The notes beneath the pieces are model-generated. The model was not told where the DNA came from. It saw only the letters and a program-made list of their open reading frames with translations, and ran no database searches. A stretch of DNA of 6,355 bases from Gammaproteobacteria bacterium UBA3532 (GTDB taxonomy: Bacteria > Pseudomonadota > Gammaproteobacteria > Enterobacterales > UBA3532): contig DFOV01000395.1 of the NCBI GenBank assembly GCA_002376965.1, positions 1-6,355 of the forward strand, in the 5' to 3' direction. The position numbers and the translations under genes are program-made. Below, in pieces: positions 1 to 5,894 of this stretch (the stretch's first letter is position 1; each line of letters begins with the position of its first letter).

Positions 1-795
1 CGTCCGGCATTGCGTATGGTTGTGGTTGATGTAGGACATGGATTGGCTGTTTTGCTATCCACAGAACATAAGCTCTGGCTGTTTGATACTGGAAAGGGAG
101 GCCGCTGGGGCAGAAGTGCAGCGGAAAAATATATTGTTCCTTATCTTAATGCACATGGCATTAGGCGCTTGAATCTTATCATCAGCCATTGGGACGACGA
201 TCATGCTGGCGGGCTTGCCTATCTAACTCAGCATGTTGAAATTGATAAAATATGGGTGAGTAGCCGAAGTACTAGGCTAGCTAACCATCCAGGCGTCGAA
301 TTGTGCAGGCCAGGAGAAACTATGCGTGTGGGTGAGGTATCGCTGAGTTTTCTAAGCCCTGATGTACTTTGGGGTCATGACAACAATGATTCGTGTGTAC
401 TTAGCATCGAAGCGCCCCAAGGGAAGATTCTAATCTCCGGCGATATCGAAAAAAGGCGTGAACAGCAATTGGTTAAGAATTATGGGCATTTACTGAAAGC
501 AGATGTGCTAGTGGTTCCTCATCATGGGAGTGCTAGTTCCAGTTCGCCGACGTTTGTCGCTCAGGTACAGCCAAAACTGGCTATCTATGCTACCAACTAT
601 GATAATCATTGGGGCTTTCCAAAACCGAGTGTCGACAATCGTTACACGGCCGCAGGTGCCGAAACATTGAATATCGGCCATTTGGGCATGTTGATCATTG
701 AGCCAACAGCAAGTGGATTTGCTGTAAGCTCATCGTACCGTAGAGGTGCGTTCTGGCCGCTTAATTTTTATCGCGATAAGCCCAATAGGCTCTGA
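1..795 (+). CDS. comEC: ComEC/Rec2 DNA-uptake channel protein, C-terminal metallo-beta-lactamase-like domain (5' end outside window)
   Basis: The reading frame is open from base 1 (Arg-Pro-Ala-Leu-Arg-Met), so the gene starts upstream; the TTG at 10 is not its true start. The visible 264 codons match the extracytoplasmic C-terminal domain of ComEC, the inner-membrane channel that carries single-stranded DNA into the cell during natural transformation. Seen directly: the opening VVVDVGHG strand, the metal-site-type motif SHWDDDHAGG (H at 187-189), NNDSCVLSIE, the SGDIE motif (Asp at 442-444), VPHHGS (520-531), and a C-terminal YATNYDNHWGFPKP block typical of ComEC. The N-terminal OB-like part and the membrane Competence domain would lie upstream. 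The gene ends with TGA at 793-795, inside the 3' end of the convergent HDOD gene, and no hairpin terminator is visible there. Identity is firm; whether the organism is competent cannot be seen here. Confidence 0.93.
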   Translation, partial: RPALRMVVVDVGHGLAVLLSTEHKLWLFDTGKGGRWGRSAAEKYIVPYLNAHGIRRLNLIISHWDDDHAGGLAYLTQHVEIDKIWVSSRSTRLANHPGVELCRPGETMRVGEVSLSFLSPDVLWGHDNNDSCVLSIEAPQGKILISGDIEKRREQQLVKNYGHLLKADVLVVPHHGSASSSSPTFVAQVQPKLAIYATNYDNHWGFPKPSVDNRYTAAGAETLNIGHLGMLIIEPTASGFAVSSSYRRGAFWPLNFYRDKPNRL

Positions 796-1628
796 ACATC
801 TTCAACTTGTTGGTGTGCCAACTCCATGGCCTTAATGCTGTCTTTAGGGGTGAGATTCAGTCGCTGAAACGCCTTTACTTCAGTCCAGGGGATTTCACCA
901 AATGGGTGCTTCGCTCCTCGGAAATTATGTAAGAGAGCAACCGTGACAACGTCTGCAACGCTAAGGGGGTGATCTTCGTCATCGGTGAAGTGATAGCAGT
1001 TTAGCGGAACCTGACGTAGGCGCTCATTTAGCCCCCACTGCTCGATGACCCAGGCACCTAACTTGTGCTGAAGCGAGGTGAATATTCGTTCCATCAGCAT
1101 TTTGTCAACCAGTATGGCGCGCTTGTTGGCGCAGTGGGCGATAATTGGCAAGGTGCCAATGTTATGTAATAAACCACCAAGCATACATTCATGGGGATCA
1201 AAGTCGGTATGGTTCTCACCAATTACCTTACTCAATGCCGCGACTTTCGTTGCTTGGCTCCATTGGCGGGCTAAATGCTTTTTGACGTATATTCCGCGCA
1301 TTTCATAGGTTTTATTCAGTGTCAGGCTAATGACAATGTGCCTGGTACTGTCAAAGCCCAACCGTTTTATCGCCGCTTCAATGTTCTCGACTTTTTGCAG
1401 GCCACCATACATCGCGCTATTCGCAACTTGTAGTAGCTTACCCATAACGGCGGGATCGACGGAGATGACCTTGGCAACCCTCGCGATGGTTGCGGCGGGT
1501 GAATCTATCTCACGGTTAATTTTTAGGGCCAGTTCTGGAAGGGAAGGCAAAACCAGTCGTGTAGACTTGAGTTCAGCCATGACTTTTTGTATTAACTGCT
1601 CTTGTTTTCCTTGGGGGGCATGGTTCAT
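768..1628 (-). CDS. HDOD domain signalling protein
   Basis: This 286-residue protein is almost entirely one HDOD domain, a relative of HD phosphohydrolases usually found in signalling, motility or stress regulators and generally thought non-catalytic. Seen: LPSLPELALKI (27-37), DPAVMGKLLQVANSAMYG (58-75), the IEAAIKRLG helix (83-91), LLHNIG at 153-158, where Asn replaces the Asp of a true HD pair, and H188-KLGAWVIEQWGL. No second domain (GGDEF, EAL, receiver) is present. The ATG (complement of 1626-1628) has a purine-rich stretch, AGAGAAG, about six bases upstream as a modest ribosome site. The gene diverges from the CNB-exbB operon and its last 28 bp overlap the end of comEC on the other strand. 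HDOD genes are not part of the usual comEC-exbB neighbourhood, so it may be an insertion. The family call is firm; the partner and signal are unknown. Confidence 0.88.
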   Translation of the reverse strand: MNHAPQGKQEQLIQKVMAELKSTRLVLPSLPELALKINREIDSPAATIARVAKVISVDPAVMGKLLQVANSAMYGGLQKVENIEAAIKRLGFDSTRHIVISLTLNKTYEMRGIYVKKHLARQWSQATKVAALSKVIGENHTDFDPHECMLGGLLHNIGTLPIIAHCANKRAILVDKMLMERIFTSLQHKLGAWVIEQWGLNERLRQVPLNCYHFTDDEDHPLSVADVVTVALLHNFRGAKHPFGEIPWTEVKAFQRLNLTPKDSIKAMELAHQQVEDVQSLLGLSR

Positions 1629-1689
1629 AATCGTCTTCTCTAAACTCGGTGAAATCGAACAGTGCTCGCCGTTGAGCGACCCGAATAAA

Positions 1690-1712
1690 TTACGTAACCC
1701 GGGTTGATTAAC
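1690..1712. promoter_or_regulatory. Cluster of short palindromes, possible operator
   Basis: Two perfect palindromes overlap here: TTACGTAA at 1690-1697 and AACCCGGGTT at 1696-1705. They are followed by the near-palindrome GTTGATTAAC at 1703-1712 (8 of 10 symmetric). They sit between the divergent HDOD and CNB genes, next to a possible minus-strand -10 (1714-1719). A regulator-binding site is an inference from symmetry and position; no known consensus is recognised. Confidence 0.3.
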
Positions 1713-1713
1713 T

Positions 1714-1719
1714 ATTTTA
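1714..1719 (-). promoter_or_regulatory. Possible -10 element for the HDOD gene
   Basis: On the minus strand this reads TAAAAT, five of six matches to TATAAT, and would give a leader of roughly 80 nt before the HDOD ATG. No good -35 hexamer is visible 16-18 bp upstream, so the call is weak and rests mainly on position in the divergent intergenic region. Confidence 0.22.
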
Positions 1720-1737
1720 TGCAGATTCTACTATCAT

Positions 1738-1800
1738 TAGTGTTCTTGAATTTGAAACTTATGTTCTTGGATTTAAAAATAGTGTTCTTGAATCTAAAAA
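1738..1800 (+). repeat. Three tandem imperfect 21-bp repeats
   Basis: Units at 1738-1758, 1759-1779 and 1780-1800 share the core TGTTCTTGRATYTRAAA with an exact 21-bp period; units differ at only a few positions. A fourth partial start (TAGT) follows at 1801. The array is AT-rich and lies upstream of the CNB-exbB operon promoter region. The 21-bp period is two helical turns, so repeated cores would face the same side of DNA, as in arrays of protein-binding sites. Because 21 is a multiple of three, the array is also open as a frame: ATG at 1719 to TAG at 1812-1814, 31 codons, with a repeated VFLNLK(I/L) heptapeptide. No convincing ribosome site precedes that ATG, so it is not called as a gene. 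Confidence 0.85.
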
Positions 1801-1832
1801 TAGTTAATAAATAGTGAAGTGTCACAATTATT

Positions 1833-1841
1833 TGTTAAAAT
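1833..1841 (+). promoter_or_regulatory. Extended -10 promoter candidate for the CNB-exbB-lpxK-kdsB operon
   Basis: TGTTAAAAT has the TG-N extension followed by TAAAAT, five of six matches to the -10 consensus. No TTGACA-like box is visible 16-18 bp upstream, which is tolerated in extended -10 promoters. Transcription would start near 1848, leaving a leader of about 68 nt before the GTG start. It is the best plus-strand promoter seen in the intergenic region, but unproven. Confidence 0.4.
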
Positions 1842-1859
1842 CCTGCCAAAGTCGCAGGA
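1841..1859 (+). promoter_or_regulatory. Inverted repeat at the predicted transcription start
   Basis: TCCTGC (1841-1846) and GCAGGA (1854-1859) are perfect 6-bp inverted arms separated by 7 nt. There is no T-run after it, so it is not an intrinsic terminator. It overlaps the predicted start site of the operon and could be an operator or a leader hairpin. The role is inferred from position only. Confidence 0.35.
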
Positions 1860-1915
1860 CTGCAGCAAATTGATAATAGATGCTTTAGTTACCTGAGGAA
1901 AGAGAGGGCGTCGTC

Positions 1916-2380
1916 GTGGAAAACGTTAAGAACCTGGATAAAAGTCGCGTAGTTAGTATCATTCAACGCTTGGATTTTTTTAGAGATTTTAAGCCGCCTG
2001 AGAGTGAAACCATTCTGCAATTCTATGCTAACTTTATCCTGTTTCAGAAGGGAGAGGATATTATCGTCGAAGGTGATAAAGATGATAATTGCTTTTACCT
2101 ACTCTTGACAGGCAAGTTGAACGTCACCAAAAATGGCAAAGAAAATACACTGGCACAGCTTACACCAGGGGAAATGTTCGGTGAAGTGTCGTATCTTACT
2201 GGAAAGCCAAGAACAACCAGTGTTCATGCTGAAGACATGGCTATGGTGCTTAAGTTGGATCGGGCGATGCTAAGCGAAGTAGGGCCGACTATTCGAGAGA
2301 AAATCAAAGACAAAATTCTCGAAAAACTGGTTAGCCGTCTGGATAAAATGAACAATATGCTGTTGAAATTACAAGTATAG
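1916..2380 (+). CDS. Stand-alone cyclic-nucleotide-binding (Crp-type CNB) domain protein
   Basis: This 154-residue protein is one CNB beta-barrel domain with helical ends. Seen: FFRDFKPPE entry helix (21-29), FQKGEDIIVEGD (43-54), FYLLLTGKLNV (60-70), and the phosphate-binding cassette PGEMFGEVSYLTGKPRTTSV (84-103) with Gly89, Glu90 and Arg99 at the expected ligand-contact positions. After the domain come about 35 charged, leucine-rich residues (120-154) that look like a helix or short coiled coil. There is no helix-turn-helix, so it is not a Crp-like transcription factor. The GTG start is supported by GAGGG (1904-1908) with 7-nt spacing; an in-frame ATG at 1880 is cut off by TAG two codons later. 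It is the first gene of the operon, 19 bp before exbB, which suggests a regulatory or scaffold role linked to ExbB/ExbD. The ligand (cAMP, cGMP, c-di-GMP or none) cannot be read from sequence. Confidence 0.88.
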   Translation: MENVKNLDKSRVVSIIQRLDFFRDFKPPESETILQFYANFILFQKGEDIIVEGDKDDNCFYLLLTGKLNVTKNGKENTLAQLTPGEMFGEVSYLTGKPRTTSVHAEDMAMVLKLDRAMLSEVGPTIREKIKDKILEKLVSRLDKMNNMLLKLQV

Positions 2381-2399
2381 TAGTTATAAGGAAATCTTC

Positions 2400-3029
2400 G
2401 TGTTTGAGCTTTTAAAATCGGGTGGCTGGTTAGTCATCCCCATCATGATTTGTTCGTTAGTGGCGCTAACTATTGTTTGTGAGCGCATGTGGATATTAAG
2501 GCGCTCGCGCATTGTACCTCGACACCTGGTTGCTCAGGTTTGGACATGGCTGCGTGGCGACGAATTAGATAGAGAAAAGCTCAAAGAACTCCGAGATAGC
2601 TCGTATTTGGGAGAGATCTTGGCGGCGGGCCTGACAGGTCCGCTGGACAATCGGGACATGATCAAAGAGCGAATGGAAGAGTCGGGCCGGCAAGTAGTGA
2701 TTCGGCTGGAGCATTACTTGAATATGCTCGGTACCATTTCGCTGATTACACCACTATTAGGCCTGCTCGGTACTGTAGTAGGGATGATAGAAGTTTTTAA
2801 TGTTATTACAACTCAGGGTGTGGGAAATGCCAACGCCTTGGCCGATGGTATATCTCAGGCCCTGGTGACAACGGCTGTTGGGTTGAGTATTGCTATACCC
2901 TCGGTCATATTCCATCGCTTCTTTCATCGCCGAGTAGATGAGCTGGTGGTCACTCTGGAGCAAGAGGCATTGAAACTGGTAGATGCGATCATTTCCAATC
3001 CTGAATATTTTAGAAGGGCTGAAAGTTGA
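2400..3029 (+). CDS. exbB: MotA/TolQ/ExbB-family proton channel subunit (ExbB-like)
   Basis: ExbB-like proteins form the pentameric inner-membrane stator that, with ExbD, turns proton flow into force for outer-membrane processes. The 209-residue length and layout fit: one N-terminal membrane helix (about 10-30), a cytoplasmic region (31-105), then two helices (about 107-135 and 150-172). The signature ITPLLGLLGTVVGMIEVF (116-133) is present. Thr125 and Thr158 line up with the conserved pore threonines T148 and T181 of E. coli ExbB (constant offset of 23). At the place of E. coli Glu176 this protein has Gln153 (GISQAL). Start is GTG with AAGGA (2388-2392) spaced 7 nt. The stop overlaps the exbD start by 4 bp. 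No tonB is in the window, so the energised partner is unknown; TolQ is less likely because no tol genes are near and lpxK follows, as for the ExbB/ExbD pair of Pseudomonas. Confidence 0.9.
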   Translation: MFELLKSGGWLVIPIMICSLVALTIVCERMWILRRSRIVPRHLVAQVWTWLRGDELDREKLKELRDSSYLGEILAAGLTGPLDNRDMIKERMEESGRQVVIRLEHYLNMLGTISLITPLLGLLGTVVGMIEVFNVITTQGVGNANALADGISQALVTTAVGLSIAIPSVIFHRFFHRRVDELVVTLEQEALKLVDAIISNPEYFRRAES

Positions 3030-3448
3030 AGTTTCGATCCAAGCCCCAGGAGCCGATCAGCCCAAACCTCACTCCTTTAATTGATGTGGTCTTTTTGCTG
3101 TTGATATTTTTTATGGTATCAACCAGTTTTACCCGTGAATCACAATTGTCAATCGCTCTGCCTGAAGCCAATGGCGAGCCCGCTCAGGCAGTTGATAAGC
3201 CGGTAGAAGTAACGATTGATGCCGAGGGTAAATACTTTATTGAAGGACAGTCACTGATTAGTGACTCTGCAGGAGCACTAAAACAAGCTTTAGCCAAGTA
3301 CTACACTCAAAATTCCGAACAAGCTTTTATTATTCGGGCTGATGAAACATCACCCTATCAGGCAGTGATCACTCTACTGGATGTGGCCGGAGAATTAGGT
3401 ATCGTCAACATTACCTTGGCAACGCGAACGCCTACGGTGGCTGAATAG
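3026..3448 (+). CDS. exbD: ExbD/TolR-family biopolymer transport protein
   Basis: ExbD is the single-pass partner of ExbB; its helix sits in the ExbB pore and carries the proton-accepting aspartate, and its periplasmic domain passes on the force. Seen in 140 residues: a short basic cytoplasmic start (MKFRSK), the hallmark NLTPLIDVVFLLLIFFMVS at 14-32 with Asp20 in the membrane helix, and a periplasmic domain (about 35-140) containing YFIEGQ, FIIRADETSPYQAVITLLD and a GIVNITLAT end typical of the family. The TTG start overlaps the exbB TGA (TTGA, 3026-3029). It is backed by GAAGGG (3013-3018) spaced 7 nt and by the family's usual MKFR beginning, so translational coupling to exbB is likely. Length is normal for the family and nothing appears broken. 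Confidence 0.93.
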   Translation: MKFRSKPQEPISPNLTPLIDVVFLLLIFFMVSTSFTRESQLSIALPEANGEPAQAVDKPVEVTIDAEGKYFIEGQSLISDSAGALKQALAKYYTQNSEQAFIIRADETSPYQAVITLLDVAGELGIVNITLATRTPTVAE

Positions 3449-3452
3449 TTCT

Positions 3453-4430
3453 GTGGGACAGCGTTTCTCAAAATTTGTTGAGTCGAGCTGGTATACAAAA
3501 TGGCACTGGTTTTCATGGTTGATGGTGCCTTTTTCGCTGCTCTACTGGTTAGTAACGGCTGTTCGTCGTTGCCTCTATGTGTGGCGCCTCTTGCCCACAT
3601 ACCGCTCGAAGGTTCCACTCATTGTTGTAGGTAATATAATGGTAGGTGGTACTGGCAAGACCCCCTGTACCATAGCTCTTATTCACTACTTGAAGCAAAA
3701 AGGTTATAAACCAGGCGTATGTAGCAGAGGCTATGGAGCGAGCGTTCAGCAGTTTCCTTATTTGGTTTCGGATGGTGACCCTGCATCGAGCGTTGGCGAC
3801 GAACCTTATCTCATGTATGCACGAACCAGGGTTCCTGTATGCCTTGCTCCTAAACGCATTGATGCGGTGAAAACACTAGAAAGTTGCGGAGTGGATGTCA
3901 TTATTTCCGATGATGGGCTACAACATTACTCGATGGATCGCTGGTGTGAAATTGTATTGTTGGATGGTGCGCGTCTGCTAGGTAACAGGCGTCTTCTTCC
4001 TGCAGGTCCATTGCGAGAACCTCCTTCTCGCTTGCGCAAGGCCTCGGTCGTTGCTTATACCAGTTCAAATATCCAGCCAAATATTGATCTGGTACCTTCC
4101 GAATACCATTGCTTGAAAGATAATAGCTGTGTATCGCTGGAACATTTTGTCGGTAAAACTGTTTATGCAGTCGCAGGTATCGGAAATCCACAACGTTTTT
4201 TCAAAACATTGCAGTTGCTTAGTGTGACGGTTATTCCCTGTGAATTTCCCGATCACCACCCATTCACTCAACAGGACTTTGAACGATTTAGCGAACATCC
4301 TATTGTGATGACCGAGAAAGATGCCGTAAAGTGTCAGTCGCTGTCCTTGGAAAATGCGTGGTATCTATCGGTTGATGCGCGACTGCCCGAGATATTGCTA
4401 GATAAAGTCAATGAGGTACTTCATGGATAA
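3453..4430 (+). CDS. lpxK: Tetraacyldisaccharide 4'-kinase (lipid A biosynthesis)
   Basis: LpxK phosphorylates the 4' position of the tetraacyldisaccharide 1-phosphate using ATP, giving lipid IVA at the cytoplasmic face of the inner membrane. The 325-residue protein has the expected plan: an N-terminal hydrophobic helix (about 17-37) for membrane attachment, the P-loop [12 protein letters not shown] (60-71), SRGYG (91-95), VGDEP (114-118), the catalytic-region DDGLQHY (153-159), [10 protein letters not shown] (181-190), FPDHHPFT (265-272) and TEKDAVK (287-293). The GTG start lies 4 bp after the exbD stop and gives the SSWY-containing N-terminus seen in LpxK. There is only a weak ribosome site (GGTGG, 3436-3440), so coupling to exbD is likely. 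The 3' end overlaps the next gene by 8 bp. The product feeds the same pathway as kdsB downstream. Confidence 0.97.
   Translation: MGQRFSKFVESSWYTKWHWFSWLMVPFSLLYWLVTAVRRCLYVWRLLPTYRSKVPLIVVGNIMVGGTGKTPCTIALIHYLKQKGYKPGVCSRGYGASVQQFPYLVSDGDPASSVGDEPYLMYARTRVPVCLAPKRIDAVKTLESCGVDVIISDDGLQHYSMDRWCEIVLLDGARLLGNRRLLPAGPLREPPSRLRKASVVAYTSSNIQPNIDLVPSEYHCLKDNSCVSLEHFVGKTVYAVAGIGNPQRFFKTLQLLSVTVIPCEFPDHHPFTQQDFERFSEHPIVMTEKDAVKCQSLSLENAWYLSVDARLPEILLDKVNEVLHG
4413..4416 (+). promoter_or_regulatory. Ribosome binding site that sets the Trm112-like start
   Basis: GAGG lies 6 nt before the ATG at 4423. An in-frame ATG at 4411 overlaps this site and has no upstream purine-rich site of its own, so the later ATG is preferred. 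That choice also gives the family's usual M-D-x-x-L-L-E-I beginning. Confidence 0.65.
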
Positions 4431-4611
4431 AAAATTACTCGAAATACTCGTTTGTCCGGTTTCAAAAACACCTTTACGCTGGGATAAGACTAAAAATGAA
4501 CTGGTCAGTAAAGCCAGTAAGCTTGCCTATCCTATACGAGATGGCATTCCTGTTCTGTTATCGGACGAGGCACGAGAGTTATCTCCAGAGGAGTTAAATA
4601 GTGAGCTTTAA
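4423..4611 (+). CDS. Trm112/YcaR-like small protein (UPF0434 family)
   Basis: A 62-residue protein of the Trm112-like family, placed between lpxK and kdsB as ycaR is in E. coli and many gammaproteobacteria. Seen: [18 protein letters not shown] (1-18), a middle [12 protein letters not shown] block, the diagnostic IRDGIPVLL (about 41-49) and an acidic end. The start was moved from the in-frame ATG at 4411 to 4423 because GAGG (4413-4416) then has proper spacing and the N-terminus matches relatives. Family members often carry a CPxC zinc knuckle; here only Cys11 remains (CPVS), so metal binding of that type is unlikely. The molecular role of the bacterial family is not settled. It overlaps lpxK by 8 bp and kdsB by 11 bp, indicating coupled translation. 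Confidence 0.9.
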   Translation: MDKKLLEILVCPVSKTPLRWDKTKNELVSKASKLAYPIRDGIPVLLSDEARELSPEELNSEL

Positions 4612-5377
4612 TGTTGTTATACCGGCACGCTTTGCCAGTTCTCGCTTACCAGGCAAACCACTCGCTGACATCCATGGCAAGCCTATGATTGCCCGTGTGG
4701 TGGAAAGGGCACAAATGAGTGATGCCAAGCGAGTTATCGTTGCCACAGACGATCAGATAATCGTTTCCGCGTTATCAGATATGGATTGCGAGGTTATTTT
4801 AACATCGAAAGAACACCGCTCTGGCACCGATCGCATTGCTGAAGTCATCGACAAGATTGAGCTGGCCGACGATGAAATCGTTATAAACGTTCAGGGAGAT
4901 GAGCCATTATTACCCCCGGAAAATATTAATCAGACGGCGCGCATGTTGGTTGAAAGGCCTGATGTGAATATTTCAACCTTGTGTGTGCAGATCTATGAGT
5001 CTGAAGATGTTTTTGATCCTAATGTGGTTAAAACATTGATGGACAAGAAAGGTGTATCGCTATATTACAGTCGCGCACCTGTGCCTTGGTATAGAGGTCG
5101 ATTTGATGGCTCGCAAGAATTAACTGAGGACGAGCTACGAGCCTATTTTCGACATGTTGGTATCTATGGCTATCGTGCAGGAATTATTCGGCAGTTTGTG
5201 AAGTGGCCTATGTCTTCAATGGAAAAACTGGAATCTCTGGAACAGCTTAGGGCAATGGAAAATGGCGAGATTATCTTGTGTCAAGTTGCTGAGGTGGAGC
5301 CGCCTCATGGCGTAGATACTCCGGCTGATTTAGAAAAAATCCGTGCCTACATGGCCAATAATGGCGAAAATTTGTGA
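4601..5377 (+). CDS. kdsB: 3-deoxy-manno-octulosonate cytidylyltransferase (CMP-Kdo synthetase)
   Basis: KdsB joins Kdo and CTP to make CMP-Kdo, the donor for adding Kdo to lipid IVA, in the cytoplasm. The 258-residue length is usual. Seen: the nucleotide-binding [17 protein letters not shown] (5-21), VIVATDD (45-51), [10 protein letters not shown] (73-82), [14 protein letters not shown] (96-109) with Asp100 in the metal-binding place, [21 protein letters not shown], a [13 protein letters not shown] block and [11 protein letters not shown] (237-247). The GTG start overlaps the end of the previous gene by 11 bp and has GAGGAG (4588-4593) spaced 7 nt. It follows lpxK closely, so two steps that converge on Kdo2-lipid A are transcribed together. 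No key residue appears to be missing. Confidence 0.97.
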   Translation: MSFNVVIPARFASSRLPGKPLADIHGKPMIARVVERAQMSDAKRVIVATDDQIIVSALSDMDCEVILTSKEHRSGTDRIAEVIDKIELADDEIVINVQGDEPLLPPENINQTARMLVERPDVNISTLCVQIYESEDVFDPNVVKTLMDKKGVSLYYSRAPVPWYRGRFDGSQELTEDELRAYFRHVGIYGYRAGIIRQFVKWPMSSMEKLESLEQLRAMENGEIILCQVAEVEPPHGVDTPADLEKIRAYMANNGENL

Positions 5378-5382
5378 GTATT

Positions 5383-5390
5383 GGGAGGAA
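5383..5390 (+). promoter_or_regulatory. Ribosome binding site that sets the phosphatase start
   Basis: GGGAGGAA lies just before the ATG at 5393 (GGAGG to ATG, 4 nt). An in-frame TTG at 5381 would put this site inside the coding sequence, so the ATG is the better start, and it gives the family's MKVLFVCLGN beginning. Confidence 0.8.
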
Positions 5391-5392
5391 AT

Positions 5393-5866
5393 ATGAAAGT
5401 CTTATTTGTTTGCCTAGGCAATATATGTCGTTCGCCGATGGCCGAAGGCGTATTTCGTTATGAGCTGGCGAAACAGGGACTAGACAAGCGATTTGAAATA
5501 GATTCAGCTGCTACCTCTCGCTATCACATTGGTAGTGAGCCAGATCGACGCGCTCAAGCTACCACCATGAAGCATGGTATCGATATATCTGGGCTGCGCG
5601 GCCGCCAAGTGAAACCCAGTGACTTCTCTCACTATGATTATGTTTTAGCGATGGACAAAGAAAATTTGGCAAATCTTAAGAGCATCTGTCCTCCCGAATA
5701 CCAAGACCGAATCGCATTGTTCTTAGACCATGCCACTGGTATTGAGACTCAGGAGGTTCCCGATCCCTATTATGGTGGACAGGGGGGCTTTGATATGGTG
5801 TTCGGCCTTTTGAGAAACGCTTCGCAAGGATTTATACGTGAGCTGATTGCCAATCACAAGCAATAA
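5393..5866 (+). CDS. Low-molecular-weight protein-tyrosine phosphatase
   Basis: A 157-residue cytoplasmic phosphatase of the LMW-PTP family, which hydrolyses phosphotyrosine through a cysteinyl-phosphate intermediate; bacterial members often act on envelope or exopolysaccharide kinases. Seen: the catalytic P-loop C7-LGNIC-R13-S at the N-terminus (CX5R), the conserved SAATSRYHIG stretch (38-47), YDYVLAMDKENL (81-92) and the general-acid loop VPDPYYGG with Asp124. All catalytic residues are present and length is normal. It is the last gene of the operon, 15 bp after kdsB, and a strong terminator follows its TAA directly. Location with lpxK and kdsB suggests a link to envelope synthesis, but its substrate cannot be told; no tyrosine kinase is in the window. 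A symbol such as ptpA is used for the Pseudomonas neighbour but is not assigned here. Confidence 0.94.
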   Translation: MKVLFVCLGNICRSPMAEGVFRYELAKQGLDKRFEIDSAATSRYHIGSEPDRRAQATTMKHGIDISGLRGRQVKPSDFSHYDYVLAMDKENLANLKSICPPEYQDRIALFLDHATGIETQEVPDPYYGGQGGFDMVFGLLRNASQGFIRELIANHKQ

Positions 5867-5894
5867 AAAAGCCCGCAAATCAGCGGGCTTTTTT
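5865..5894. terminator. Bidirectional intrinsic terminator
   Basis: AAAAAAGCCCGC (5865-5876) pairs perfectly with GCGGGCTTTTTT (5883-5894) around a 6-nt loop. The GC core is flanked by A and T runs, so it works in both directions. It begins within the TAA of the phosphatase gene and ends 2 bp before the stop of the opposing gene, serving both convergent units. Confidence 0.93.

Noticed and set aside
1078..1707. Plus-strand open frames at 1078-1308 and 1330-1707
   Set aside because: They lie opposite the well-supported HDOD gene, have no recognisable domains and no ribosome sites; they are antisense shadows.
1738..1800. CRISPR array
   Set aside because: The 21-bp units are directly contiguous with no unique spacers, and no cas genes are present.
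1813..1826. Crp-like site (AGTGA-N4-TCACA)
   Set aside because: The half-sites resemble Crp arms, but the spacer is 4 bp and not the 6 bp needed, so the symmetry would not fit Crp or Fnr binding.
2400..3448. Naming the pair tolQ/tolR
   Set aside because: No tolA, tolB or pal is near, and the position before lpxK matches the ExbB/ExbD-type pair of Pseudomonas-like genomes.
2757..4298. Minus-strand open frames inside exbB, exbD and lpxK
   Set aside because: Each is opposite a gene with clear family motifs, and the translations show no domain or sensible composition.
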